A DNA stretch of 64,000 nucleotides from Kordiimonadales bacterium IMCC3096 (GTDB lineage: Bacteria > Pseudomonadota > Alphaproteobacteria > Minwuiales > Minwuiaceae): NCBI GenBank assembly GCA_016865035.1, contig CP018227.1, forward strand, positions 1,520,001 through 1,584,000, in the 5' to 3' direction. Position 1 is the stretch's first letter, and each line of letters begins with the position of its first letter. Made by a program: the position numbers and the translations under genes. Shown one piece after another: positions 38,058 to 47,291 of this stretch. The notes under the pieces are model-generated. The model made no database searches and was not told the origin of the DNA. It was given only the letters and a program-made list of their open reading frames with translations.

Positions 38058-39818
38058 ATGAGACTCCTTTCAGGCACGGGTGGCAAGACGGGCGCGACGC
38101 AGTGCAGATGGTCGGCATCCGCACCCCTGACGGCCCGGCTGCTGCTCGCATTGCTGATGCTGGGCAGCCTGTTCGCGGCACCCGCGCAGGCCGAGTTGCG
38201 CCGCGAGATGGTCGCCGCAGCCCATCCGCTGGCCGCCGAGGCGGGCATGAAGATGCTAGCGCTTGGCGGCTCGGCGGTGGATGCCGCCATCGCCATCCAG
38301 GCCATGCTGACACTTGTCGAACCGCAGTCATCCGGCATCGGCGGCGGTGCCTTCATGCTGCACATGGACTCTGCCACCGGCGAGGTCACGGCCTTCGACG
38401 GGCGGGAAACGGCACCGAAGGCGGTGACGGAGGACCTGTTCCTTGATGCGGAGGGCAAGCCGCTCGGTTTCTTCGAGGCGGTGGTGGGGGGCCGGGCAGT
38501 GGGCGTGCCCGGCGTGCTGCGCATGCTGGAACTGGCGCATCAGAAACACGGTCTGCTGAAATGGGCGGACCTGTTCACGCCAGCCATCGAGGCCGCGACG
38601 CATGGCTTCGCCATCACCCCGCGCCTGCACTACCTGCTGGCCCGCGACACGTTCCTCAAGCAGTCGGACGCGGCGGGCCGGTTCTTCTACCGGGACGGCG
38701 AGCCGCTGCCGGTGGGATACCAGTTGCGTAACAGCGCGCTCGCCCGGTCGCTGGCCGATATTGCCTGGAACGGGGCCGAGGCCATGTATCGCGGCCCCCT
38801 GGCCGCAGCCATCGTTGCCGCCGTTCAGGGACATGCCACGAACCCCGGTGTGATGACCCAGGGCGACCTGTTCCGCTATGAGGCGAAGCAGCGGACGGCG
38901 ATCTGCACCCCCTACCGCAGCTACCGGGTCTGCGGCATGCCGCCGCCGACGTCCGGCGGCGTGACCGTCGCCCAGATCCTGGGGCAGCTCTATCACCTGC
39001 CCATCGCCGACGCCGCGCCCGGATCCGCTCGCGCCATCCATCTGATTTCAGAGGCGGAGCGCCGCGCCTATGCGGACCGGGGCCTGTTCCTCGCCGACAG
39101 CGACTTCGTCGATGTGCCTGTCGAGGCGCTGCTGCGCCCGGCCTATCTGAAGCGGCGCGCCGCAACCATTGACCTGGATCGCAGCAGTGGCCCGGTGGAG
39201 CCGGGCGACCCGCTGGACCACACCTGGAATTTCCAGCGCGGGGCCGACCTCAGCCAGCCCTCCACGACCCATTTCACCGTCATCGACCGGGCCGGTGATG
39301 TGGTTTCCATGACCTCGTCCGTGGAGAATGCCTTCGGGTCGCGGCTGATGGTGGGCGGCTTCATGCTCAACAACCAGCTCACCGACTTCTCCTTCCGTCC
39401 CTCCGACGGTGACGGTCGGCCGGTGGCGAACCGGGTGGAGCCAGGCAAGCGTCCGCGCAGTTCCATGTCGCCGACGATTGTCCTCAACGGTGACGGCAGC
39501 CTGCGCCTCGCCATCGGCTCTCCGGGCGGCAGCCGCATCATCGGCTATGTCGCGAAGACCATCGTTGCGGTGCTGGACTGGGGTCTGGATGTGCAGGCCG
39601 CCATCGACCTGCCGCACCACACCAACCGCAATGGCGACACGGATCTGGAACTGGGCACGCCGATCGCCGAGCGGATGGAGGAACTGACCGCCATGGGCCA
39701 CAGCGTCCGGCTACGCACCCTGAACAGCGGCCTGCACGGGATCGAGCAGGTGGACGGTGTCCTGCGGGGCGGGGCGGACCCCCGCCGGGAAGGGGTGGTG
39801 CTGTCCGGTGGGGGCTGA
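38058..39818 (+). CDS. ggt: gamma-glutamyltransferase
   Basis: Cleaves the gamma-glutamyl bond of glutathione and related compounds, in the periplasm. 586 residues. Signal peptide: hydrophobic ARLLLALLMLGSLFAAPAQA ending near residue 45. The small subunit begins at the catalytic Thr in STTHFTVIDRAGDVVSMT; downstream SVENAFGSRL, GFMLNNQLTDF and the Gly-rich GSPGGSRI are typical. ATG 38058 is chosen for GAGAAAGG 8 bases upstream; the ATG at 38019 overlaps the divergent gene's start codon. Confidence 0.93.
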   Translation: MRLLSGTGGKTGATQCRWSASAPLTARLLLALLMLGSLFAAPAQAELRREMVAAAHPLAAEAGMKMLALGGSAVDAAIAIQAMLTLVEPQSSGIGGGAFMLHMDSATGEVTAFDGRETAPKAVTEDLFLDAEGKPLGFFEAVVGGRAVGVPGVLRMLELAHQKHGLLKWADLFTPAIEAATHGFAITPRLHYLLARDTFLKQSDAAGRFFYRDGEPLPVGYQLRNSALARSLADIAWNGAEAMYRGPLAAAIVAAVQGHATNPGVMTQGDLFRYEAKQRTAICTPYRSYRVCGMPPPTSGGVTVAQILGQLYHLPIADAAPGSARAIHLISEAERRAYADRGLFLADSDFVDVPVEALLRPAYLKRRAATIDLDRSSGPVEPGDPLDHTWNFQRGADLSQPSTTHFTVIDRAGDVVSMTSSVENAFGSRLMVGGFMLNNQLTDFSFRPSDGDGRPVANRVEPGKRPRSSMSPTIVLNGDGSLRLAIGSPGGSRIIGYVAKTIVAVLDWGLDVQAAIDLPHHTNRNGDTDLELGTPIAERMEELTAMGHSVRLRTLNSGLHGIEQVDGVLRGGADPRREGVVLSGGG

Positions 39819-39894
39819 CGGCGTCGGGCGGAGGCTGGCGCTGTCCGGCAGCCGCCTGAATCCCGCCGCCCCCCGTCCTGTCCGGCCACAGTGC

Positions 39895-39922
39895 TTGACA
39901 ATACCGGCATCGGGGCTATTTT
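39895..39922 (+). promoter_or_regulatory. promoter for rpmG
   Basis: Perfect TTGACA (39895-39900), 16-base spacer, TATTTT (39917-39922), about 40 bases upstream of the rpmG start. Confidence 0.7.
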
Positions 39923-39962
39923 CCGCCACCTGAATTCACCGCTTCAGAGCAGGAAGTGACCA

Positions 39963-40130
39963 ATGGCCAAGCCAACCGTCGTCAAGATCAAGCTCGTCAG
40001 CACGGCTGGCACGGGCTACTACTATGTCACCAAGAAGAACCCGCGCACGCTGACCGAGAAGATGGCGCTGAAGAAGTACGATCCGGTCGCGCGCAAGCAC
40101 GTCGAGTTCAAGGAAGCCAAGATCAAGTAA
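39963..40130 (+). CDS. rpmG: 50S ribosomal protein bL33
   Basis: 55-residue basic protein of the large subunit, starting [20 protein letters not shown] and ending [10 protein letters not shown]. No cysteine is present, so this is the zinc-independent form. It has its own promoter and a strong terminator, so it is monocistronic. ATG 39963 is preceded by CAGGAAGTG. Confidence 0.97.
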   Translation: MAKPTVVKIKLVSTAGTGYYYVTKKNPRTLTEKMALKKYDPVARKHVEFKEAKIK

Positions 40131-40175
40131 CGACCCTTTCGCGGGCGTTCTCATCCGGGTTTGCCGATCTGCCAG

Positions 40176-40203
40176 GGCCGTGGTGCTGCACCGCGGCCTT
40201 TTT
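40176..40203 (+). terminator. intrinsic terminator of rpmG
   Basis: Stem GGCCGTGGTG (40176-40185) with CACCGCGGCC (40189-40198), one G-T wobble, loop CTG, followed by TTTTT. A textbook terminator. Confidence 0.9.
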
Positions 40204-40253
40204 GCGTGTGGCGGAACGCGGCCCGGGCTGCCCCCGGCCTCCGCCGCGACGCC

Positions 40254-41111
40254 CTACCAGTCGAGCATCGCCATGACGGCGCGCGGCGCGACGCCTGCCT
40301 CCGCACAGGCGGCGGAGACGGCATCCGTATCCACGGTCCCGTCCTTCACGAAATCTGCCGCATGGACACCGGAGGCGACGAGGACGGCGCTGATCCCGGC
40401 ATCGGTGGCACCCCGGATGTCGGTGCGGATGGTGTCGCCGATCATCAGGCTGCGGCCGAAATCCAGACCGGCGAGTTCGGTGCGGCAATAGTCGTAGGCA
40501 TTGGCGAACGGCTTGCCGAACCAGTGGCTGGTGCCGCCCATCTCCTGATAGGCCAGCGCCAGCGCCCCGGCGCAGGGTTCCAGCGTGTCGCCATGCTGCA
40601 CCACATAGTCCGGATTGGCGCAGACCAGCGGCAGACCGGCATCCAGCACCGACTGCAGGCGCGGCTGGTAGTCGGCAACGGTTTCGGTGGTCACATCGTC
40701 CAGGCCGGCACAGAGCAGGAAATCGGCGGCGGCCGGATCGGTCACTTCCTCGAAGTCCAGGCCCGCCAGGATGGAGCGGTCCGCCCCCTTGCCCCAGAAC
40801 AGGTACCTGCGCCCGTATGGCGCGTCCTGCGTGACCATGGCATGCCGGACCAGATCGCCGGAGGCGACAACGCGGCGATAGAGGTCACGGGCAATGCCCA
40901 TTTCCTGCAGCCGCCGGTCCACGTCCTGGCCCAGGCGCGGCGCGTTCGACAGCAGGATCACCGGACGGTCCTGGGCCGCCAGCCCCTGCAGGGTCCGCAA
41001 CGATCCGGGGAACACGCGCATGCCATTGTGGACGACACCCCAGAGATCGAACAGGAACGCGTCGTGTTCCCGCGCAAGGGGTTCCAGATGGTCAATGGCT
41101 GGCACGGTCAT
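40254..41111 (-). CDS. HAD-superfamily class IIA hydrolase (NagD-like)
   Basis: 285 residues. Motif I DAFLFDLWGVVHNG has DxWGV in place of DxDGV, as in the TIGR01459 group. Motif II ILLSNAPRLG; motif IV MIGDTIRTDIRGATDAGIS. A C2-type cap lies between. Probably a phosphatase of small metabolites; substrate unknown. Convergent with rpmG, and 60 bases downstream of the acyl-CoA ligase on the same strand. Confidence 0.9.
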   Translation of the reverse strand: MTVPAIDHLEPLAREHDAFLFDLWGVVHNGMRVFPGSLRTLQGLAAQDRPVILLSNAPRLGQDVDRRLQEMGIARDLYRRVVASGDLVRHAMVTQDAPYGRRYLFWGKGADRSILAGLDFEEVTDPAAADFLLCAGLDDVTTETVADYQPRLQSVLDAGLPLVCANPDYVVQHGDTLEPCAGALALAYQEMGGTSHWFGKPFANAYDYCRTELAGLDFGRSLMIGDTIRTDIRGATDAGISAVLVASGVHAADFVKDGTVDTDAVSAACAEAGVAPRAVMAMLDW

Positions 41112-41171
41112 GGTCGGCTATCCTGTGGATAGGGCAGTGGTCCTGTGGATCGTGCGCCTGCGATACAGGTC

Positions 41172-42764
41172 TCAGCCCTTGCCGTCCAGCCCATCAGCCA
41201 TGGCCCGCAGCTTCGCCTTCTGGATCTTGATGCCATTGGCCGATTGCGTGGTCGGAAAGGCATCCAGAACGACAACCCGCGCCGGAACCTTGTAGCGTGC
41301 CAGCCCCTCCGCACAGAAGGCGATGACCGCATCCTCGTCGAATGCTGCCGCGTCATCCGACAGCACGAAGGCGACCGCGCGGTTCCGGCCCCCGACCGTG
41401 GCACCGACCACCTGCACGTCGCTCACCGACGGATGATCCAGCACCCGCGCCTCGATCTCCGCCGGGGCGACGAGAAAGCCGCCAAGCCGCAGCACGTCGC
41501 CCATGCGGGAAAGGAAGATGAAACCGCCCTCCGGCGTCAGTTCAGCCAGATCGCCGGTACGGATGAAGCCATCTTCCGTGATCGTCTCGGCCGTTGCTTC
41601 CGGGTTCAGGAAATATTCCATCATCTGCGACGGACCACGGGCTTCCAGTTCCCCCGGTTCCCCCACGCCCAGCAGCTTGCCGCTCTCCGGGTCGCGGACA
41701 CGGATCGCGGCCTTCGGTGAGGTCAGCAGCCCGCCGCCCATGCGACGCTGGCTCAGCGGAGCCTCCGGATCCCAGTGGGAATAGAGCGCCTGCACCTCCG
41801 ACATGCCGTAGACACCCACCAGCGTCATGCCTCGCGAGTCGGCCCGCTCAGCAATATCGTCCAGCGCGGCATTGAAGCTGCCGAAGATGCCATAGCGGAA
41901 CTTCGGGAACGGTACCGGATCGTCGGTCGCACCCAGCATCATGTTGTACATGTCGTCGGAGCCAGCGGTATGGGTGATGGCATAATCGTGCATCAGCCGC
42001 ACCGCCTCCGCCGTGTCGAAGAAGGGCATCACCACGGAAGTCCGCCCCGACGCGAGGGCGCCGGTGACCAGGGTGAGGCCGAAGACACCGCAGAACGGCA
42101 TCGGCTGCAGGATCGTCACGCCGTCGTCACGCCAGCCGAAGGTATCGGCGATCTCCAGCGCATGATCGGCAATGCTGGACTGCGGGTGCAGCACGAACTT
42201 CGGTGCCTTGGTGGTGCCGGAGGTGGTGAAGATGGCACAGCCGAGGCCAGCGTCCGCCTGGTCCTCCATCATCTCCGCCGCGGCATCCAGGTCGGCATAG
42301 GCGACCGATTTCACACCGGGTATGTCCGGCAGGTCGGTGGTGGCGGCATCATCCTCGCCATAGACCACCAGATGCTCCAGACCTGAAAGCTGCGCCGGGT
42401 CCACATCGGCCAGGATTCCGGCGAAATCGATCCCCTTGAAGCCCGGCCAGCAGAACAGCACCTTCGCCCCGGAGCGCCCGACGATGTCCCCGACCTCGAT
42501 CGCGCGGTAGCGGGTATTGACCGCCGTCGCAATGGCCCCCAGCCGGGCGCAGGCGAAGAAGGCGGCCAGATAGGCCGGCGCATTCGGCATCCACAGCGCC
42601 ACCCGATCCCCCCGTCCGACACCCAGGTCGGCCAGGCCACGGGCCACCCGCCGGGACGCGGCGGCGAGCTCCGCATGGCTGACGGGTGCATCACGGTAGA
42701 TCAGTGCCGGACGGTCCCCGGCCCGTTCGGCCGCGATCCCGAGAAACTCAGTCAGGTTTGTCAT
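41172..42764 (-). CDS. acyl-CoA synthetase (AMP-forming)
   Basis: 530-residue ANL-superfamily enzyme that activates a carboxylic acid as acyl-AMP and then acyl-CoA. P-loop-like motif IFTTSGTTKAPKFVLH near residue 180 (first residue order TSGTTKAPK), VYGMSEVQALYSHW near 315, GFIRTGDLAEL near 405, and the C-terminal Lys in QSANGIKIQKAKLR. Start ATG 42764; the frame is open much further by chance. Probably a fatty or aromatic acid ligase; substrate not deducible. Confidence 0.92.
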   Translation of the reverse strand: MTNLTEFLGIAAERAGDRPALIYRDAPVSHAELAAASRRVARGLADLGVGRGDRVALWMPNAPAYLAAFFACARLGAIATAVNTRYRAIEVGDIVGRSGAKVLFCWPGFKGIDFAGILADVDPAQLSGLEHLVVYGEDDAATTDLPDIPGVKSVAYADLDAAAEMMEDQADAGLGCAIFTTSGTTKAPKFVLHPQSSIADHALEIADTFGWRDDGVTILQPMPFCGVFGLTLVTGALASGRTSVVMPFFDTAEAVRLMHDYAITHTAGSDDMYNMMLGATDDPVPFPKFRYGIFGSFNAALDDIAERADSRGMTLVGVYGMSEVQALYSHWDPEAPLSQRRMGGGLLTSPKAAIRVRDPESGKLLGVGEPGELEARGPSQMMEYFLNPEATAETITEDGFIRTGDLAELTPEGGFIFLSRMGDVLRLGGFLVAPAEIEARVLDHPSVSDVQVVGATVGGRNRAVAFVLSDDAAAFDEDAVIAFCAEGLARYKVPARVVVLDAFPTTQSANGIKIQKAKLRAMADGLDGKG

Positions 42765-42893
42765 GCCGGAAATTCTATGGCGCTTCATCCCGGAATGGAA
42801 ATGCAACGCGCGGGGCAGGCCATGCAATCCTTGCCTGTCGCAGCCGCATGCCCCACCCTGCCCCCGTCGCCCGCCGCCGCAGGAGAACCCGCC

Positions 42894-43679
42894 ATGCCCG
42901 ATGCCGCCAGGACGGATGCCAGACAGGCGCACCGCGTCACCACGGAACCCTGTGCGAAACGCATCCGCGTCCGGTTCAACGGGGAGACAGTGGCTGACAC
43001 CACCGAGGCGTTGCTGCTGTTCGAGCCGCCGATCCCGCCGGTCTACTACATCCCGCTGAAGGACATTCCCGAACGGTTCCGGGTACCGACGGATCATTCG
43101 ACCCATTGTCCCTTCAAGGGCGACGCCAGCTACTGGAACATCACGGTCGGCGACCGGGTCGCGGAGAACGCGCTCTGGTCCTATCCCGATCCGATCAGCG
43201 CGGTTCCCGAACTGAAGGGCCATGCCGCGTTCTACTGGAACCGGATGGACCGCTGGCTGGAGGAGGACGAGGAGATCTTCGTCCACGCCCGTGACCCGCA
43301 TGTCCGGGTCGACATCCTGCCCTCCAGCCGACGGGTCGAGATCAGCCTGGAGGGCACCGTGCTGGCGGACAGCATGCGCGCGCTGTTCCTGTTCGAGACG
43401 GGCCTGCCCGTGCGCTACTACATCCCGGCGGAGGACCTGCGTTCCGATCTGCTGGTCGTTTCCGAACTGGAAACCGCCTGCCCCTACAAGGGTGTTGCCG
43501 ACTACCACCATGTGGACCTGGACGGGACACGGCACGAGAACCTGGTCTGGCACTATGCCAACCCGGTCCGGGAGGCGGCGCCGATCCGGGACTATCACTG
43601 CTTCTTCAACGAGCGGGTGGACATTCGCGTCGATGGCCGGCTGCAGGATCGCCCCCGGACGAAGTGGTCGCCGAAATAG
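42894..43679 (+). CDS. double DUF427 domain protein
   Basis: 261 residues made of two DUF427 domains. The first (about 20-110) has YYIPLKDIPE, THCPFKGDASYWNI and ALWSYPDP; the second (about 130-230) repeats these as YYIPAEDL, TACPYKGVADYHHV and LVWHYANP. DUF427 is of unknown function. ATG 42894 has AGGAGAA 7 bases upstream. Divergent from the acyl-CoA ligase with 129 bases between. Confidence 0.88.
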   Translation: MPDAARTDARQAHRVTTEPCAKRIRVRFNGETVADTTEALLLFEPPIPPVYYIPLKDIPERFRVPTDHSTHCPFKGDASYWNITVGDRVAENALWSYPDPISAVPELKGHAAFYWNRMDRWLEEDEEIFVHARDPHVRVDILPSSRRVEISLEGTVLADSMRALFLFETGLPVRYYIPAEDLRSDLLVVSELETACPYKGVADYHHVDLDGTRHENLVWHYANPVREAAPIRDYHCFFNERVDIRVDGRLQDRPRTKWSPK

Positions 43680-43747
43680 TTCGGCTTGCCTGGCGCGCCG
43701 CCTGCCGTAACCTGTCTGCCGGTGGAGACGACAACAGGGGATCACAG

Positions 43748-45136
43748 ATGTTTCAGGACCAGTGGGGCAATCCGGTCACGGCAGCCAACAGTGCGGCGGT
43801 CGATGCCCTGGATCGGACGGTCATGTCCTATCTCGGGTTCCGCCTGGATACCGGCGCTCACCTGAAGGCCGCCATGACGGCCGATCCCGAGATGCCGCTG
43901 GGGCTGATCTTCAGCGGTTTCTTCTTTCTGCTGTTCTGCCAGCCGAAGATGCATGTGCGCGGCCTGGCCGCGCGCGACACGGCCCGGACAGTGGTCGCGG
44001 GCGGTACGGTCAGCATGCGGGAAAGACACTATATGACCGCGCTCGATTCCTGGGCGGACGGGGACTGGGGCCGGGCGACCTCCGCGTTCGAGGCCATCCT
44101 GCTGGACCATCCGCTTGACCCCATGGCCCTGCGCCTGAGCCATTACCTGCATTTCTACACCAGCGGCGGCAGGGCGATGCGCCTGTCTTCGGCCCGGGTG
44201 CTGCCGTTCTGGACCATGGACCAGCCGGGCGCGGGCTACATCCAAGCCATCCATGCCTTCGGACTGGAAGAGAACGGAGAGTATGCCGCCGCCGAGGCCC
44301 ATGCCCGCCGGGCGGTGGAGATCAATCCGGCAGACCTGTGGGGCATTCATGCCGGGGCGCACATCATGGAGATGCAGGGACGGCACCGGGAAGGCATCGG
44401 CTGGATCACCGCGCACGAGCAGCACTGGGCTTCCGGCACCAACAATTTCCGCTTCCATGTCTGGTGGCACCGCGCGCTTTATCATCTGGAACTGGGTGAT
44501 CACGCGACAGTCCTGGATCTCTATGATCGGGAAATCCGTGCGGAATCGACGGAGGAATACCTCGACATCACCAATGGCACGGCGCTGCTCTGGCGGCTGG
44601 AGCAGGAAGGTGGCGATGTCGGCAATCGCTGGGAGGAACTGGCCAGCCGCTCGGCTGAGCGCGTGAGCGACCATCTGCTCTGCTTCGCCGATGTGCACTA
44701 TGCCATGGCGCTGGGGGCCACCGACCGGCCGACGGAAGCCAGCGACCTGCTGGAACGCATGCGCAACGCCAATGTCGATGAGACCAGCAGTCAGGGCGCC
44801 GTCTACCGCCAGGTCGGCATCGCCCTGACCGAAGCCATCATCGATGCCCGTCAGGGACGGCATGACCAGGTGGTGGATATCCTGCTGCCGTTGCGGGAAC
44901 AGTTCGCGCTGGTGGGCGGCAGTCACGCGCAGCGCGACATCTTCGAGCGGGTGCTGCTGGAAAGCGCCATTGCCGCCGGACGCGCGTCACTGGCCCGCGC
45001 GCTGTCGGCGGAACGCGTCGATCAGAAGCCGAGCAGCCCCTATAACTGGAATGTCCATGCGCGCGCGATGGAACTCGCGGGTGAACAGTCAGCCGCGGCA
45101 GCCGCACGGGACAAGGCGACGACGCTGGCGGCCTGA
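43748..45136 (+). CDS. TPR protein related to TTC38
   Basis: 462 residues, no signal peptide, helical throughout. The pattern YIQAIHAFGLEENGEY, DLWGIHAGAHIMEMQGRH and FRFHVWWHRALYHLELGDHA matches the tetratricopeptide repeat protein 38 family of bacteria and animals. Conserved His residues in GAHIMEMQG and HVWWHRALYHLE are a family hallmark with unknown purpose. Lies 68 bases after the DUF427 gene on the same strand, ATG following CAGGGGATCACAG. Confidence 0.85.
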   Translation: MFQDQWGNPVTAANSAAVDALDRTVMSYLGFRLDTGAHLKAAMTADPEMPLGLIFSGFFFLLFCQPKMHVRGLAARDTARTVVAGGTVSMRERHYMTALDSWADGDWGRATSAFEAILLDHPLDPMALRLSHYLHFYTSGGRAMRLSSARVLPFWTMDQPGAGYIQAIHAFGLEENGEYAAAEAHARRAVEINPADLWGIHAGAHIMEMQGRHREGIGWITAHEQHWASGTNNFRFHVWWHRALYHLELGDHATVLDLYDREIRAESTEEYLDITNGTALLWRLEQEGGDVGNRWEELASRSAERVSDHLLCFADVHYAMALGATDRPTEASDLLERMRNANVDETSSQGAVYRQVGIALTEAIIDARQGRHDQVVDILLPLREQFALVGGSHAQRDIFERVLLESAIAAGRASLARALSAERVDQKPSSPYNWNVHARAMELAGEQSAAAAARDKATTLAA

Positions 45137-45164
45137 CGGCACTGCATCGCGGGTGGCGACCGGG

Positions 45165-45875
45165 TCAACCGCGCTTCAGCATGCGCGCCACGCCGAACAG
45201 GTTGCACGGTCGTGCCTGCGGGTCCGTCGGCATCTCCCCGGACAGGACCGCGAAGGCGCCCCGCCGGTAACCGCAGTCCACATGCCCCAGCCCGATCTGT
45301 CGCATCCAGTCGATGTGGGTGGACAGGGGGGACAGGCGCGCGTCGCGGCTCGTCGCGAGGGCCCTGGCGATCCCGGCCTCATCAACCCCGATGGCCCGCA
45401 GGGCGGCCAGCCAGGTCCAGTGCTGCCTCTGGTGCAGGACCTCGTCCTCTCCCGCGATACGCGTGGCATGGATCAGCACCCCGCCCGGCCGCAGGCTCTG
45501 GTAGGTACGGGAATAGAGGTCGATCTTCTGCGCATCGGTCATGTGGTGCGCCACAAACAGGCAGACGACGAGATCGGCCGGCTTGGGCAGGCGCACCCGC
45601 AAAGGATCCCCGGTACGGAACGTCAGATGCGGCTGCCCGGTCAGATGCTCCTGCGCAGGGGTCAGCGCATCTTCTGAAGGCTCGACAAGCGTGATCACCG
45701 CGTTCGGCAGGCGGTGCGCCAGCCTGGCCGTGAACCGGCCCGCAACGTCCCCCAGGACGCAGACGGTCGGCTCCGCAGCACTGTCGAAACGAACTTCCTG
45801 CAGGACGGCGTCCAGGATTCCGCTCAGGTCAGGGACCATGATGCGGCGGGCATGCGCCAGAAGATCGCCTTCCAT
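45165..45875 (-). CDS. class I SAM-dependent methyltransferase
   Basis: 236 residues with a Rossmann-like fold: VCVLGDVAGRFTARLA (motif I in weak form), ITLVEPSEDAL (acidic end of strand 2), DLVVCLFVAHHMT and LRPGGVLIHATRI. The first 30 residues are helical. Substrate unknown. Convergent with the TPR gene and separated from livK by the terminator on the same strand. Confidence 0.82.
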   Translation of the reverse strand: MEGDLLAHARRIMVPDLSGILDAVLQEVRFDSAAEPTVCVLGDVAGRFTARLAHRLPNAVITLVEPSEDALTPAQEHLTGQPHLTFRTGDPLRVRLPKPADLVVCLFVAHHMTDAQKIDLYSRTYQSLRPGGVLIHATRIAGEDEVLHQRQHWTWLAALRAIGVDEAGIARALATSRDARLSPLSTHIDWMRQIGLGHVDCGYRRGAFAVLSGEMPTDPQARPCNLFGVARMLKRG

Positions 45876-45927
45876 ATCCAGAACTTCCTCCGGTTCGCGT
45901 TCAATCCCTGTCGCGCAGACAAAGAAA

Positions 45928-45956
45928 GGGGGCCGTCGGACATGCCGACGACCCCC
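45928..45956 (-). terminator. intrinsic terminator of the importer operon
   Basis: Read on the minus strand: GGGGGTCGTCGG, loop, CCGACGGCCCCC, then TTTCTTTG. The stem has one internal mismatch. It lies 30 bases after the end of livK. Confidence 0.8.
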
Positions 45957-45986
45957 GATCCCTGAGGTCTGGTTCAGCCGTTCCGG

Positions 45987-47204
45987 TCAGGAACCGGAGC
46001 CGACGGCGCCATCGATGATGTCACCGAAACGCTCCCAGCTCTTGTCCTTCAGGCGCTGCAGCTGCCACTGCTCGATCGGATAGAAATCCGTCGGGCTGGT
46101 GTTGACGGCAATACCCGGCAGCAGCATCGGCGCGCGGTAGTTCTTCAGGTTCGCGGCCTGCGCCATGATGTTCTCCCGGCTCAGGTCGTCACCGGCCTGG
46201 TCGAGGACCTTGATCATGGTGTGGCAGACGGCCCAGCCAAAGGCGGTGAAGGCGTCGGTCTTGTCACCGTCCGGATAGTACTCGTCCATCCAGGCGTTCC
46301 AGGCCTTGAACTCGTCGTGCGAATGCCACTCCGTATCGGTCGGATCCATCAGGTAGGCGGCGGAGATCATGCCCTGGCCTTTTTCGAAGCCGGCCTTGGA
46401 AACCACCGAGCCGATGGAGTTCGACACGGAATTCAGCAGATGCAGCGGGGCCCAACCCAGTTCGAAATTCTTGGAGATCGCCTGCGCGGCGAACTTCGGC
46501 GTGGTGACGTTGTAGAACACGTCGGCACCGGAGTTCTTGATGTTCACGATCTGCGACTCGATGGTCGGATCGGTAACCTCGTAGGACTCGCTGGCCACGA
46601 TCATCGAACCGGCCTTGTCGCCCAGCCCGTTCTCCATGCCATGCACGTAATCCTTACCGTAGTCGTCGTTCTGGTAGAGGATACCGATCTTGGCATTCGG
46701 GTTCTGGGCCATGACATAGCGCGCATACACGACACCCTCGGACTGGTAGTTCGGCTGCCAGCCCATGGTCCACGGGAAGTTCTTCGGGTCACCCCACTTG
46801 GTGGCGCCGGTCGCAACGAAGAGCTGCGGAACCTTCTTCTTGTTCATGTAGGTGTGAACGGCGGAGTTGGTCGGCGTTCCCAGACCCTGGAAGACGAAGG
46901 CGACCTTCTCGCGCTCGACCAGCTTGCGGGTCTGTTCCACGGTGCGCGGCGGGCTGTAGCCGTCATCGACCGAGATGAAGTTGATCTGGCGACCGTGCAC
47001 ACCGCCCTCGGCGTTGAACTTGTCCATGCAGGCACCGATCGACTTGCCGATCGAACTGTAGGCGGCGGCCGGACCCGAATAGGGGTTGGTATTGCCGATC
47101 TTGATTTCCTTGTCGGTGACTCCGGGCGCGTTGCGCGCTTCGGCGGCACCCATGGCAACGGCCAGCGCAGCCGCGGATACCATGGTTGTCGTGAGCAGTT
47201 TCAT
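45987..47204 (-). CDS. ABC transporter substrate-binding protein, branched-chain amino acid type
   Basis: 405-residue periplasmic binding protein of the LivJ/LivK family (peripla_BP_6). Signal peptide MKLLTTTMVSAAALAVAMGA ends near residue 23. Mature start has GVTDKEIKIGNTNPYSGPAA. Two-lobed fold typical: FNAEGGVHGRQINFISVDDG and GILYQNDDYGKDYVHGM. The family binds amino acids, amides or aromatic acids, so the ligand cannot be fixed. Last gene of the operon, 87 bases after livM. Confidence 0.93.
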   Translation of the reverse strand: MKLLTTTMVSAAALAVAMGAAEARNAPGVTDKEIKIGNTNPYSGPAAAYSSIGKSIGACMDKFNAEGGVHGRQINFISVDDGYSPPRTVEQTRKLVEREKVAFVFQGLGTPTNSAVHTYMNKKKVPQLFVATGATKWGDPKNFPWTMGWQPNYQSEGVVYARYVMAQNPNAKIGILYQNDDYGKDYVHGMENGLGDKAGSMIVASESYEVTDPTIESQIVNIKNSGADVFYNVTTPKFAAQAISKNFELGWAPLHLLNSVSNSIGSVVSKAGFEKGQGMISAAYLMDPTDTEWHSHDEFKAWNAWMDEYYPDGDKTDAFTAFGWAVCHTMIKVLDQAGDDLSRENIMAQAANLKNYRAPMLLPGIAVNTSPTDFYPIEQWQLQRLKDKSWERFGDIIDGAVGSGS

Positions 47205-47291
47205 ATCTGTCTCCTCTGTTGCACGTCGGGCTTGTACGTCTCCGATGGTCCCGGCCCGTACCGGACAATCGGTTGGCTGAATGCGGTGATC

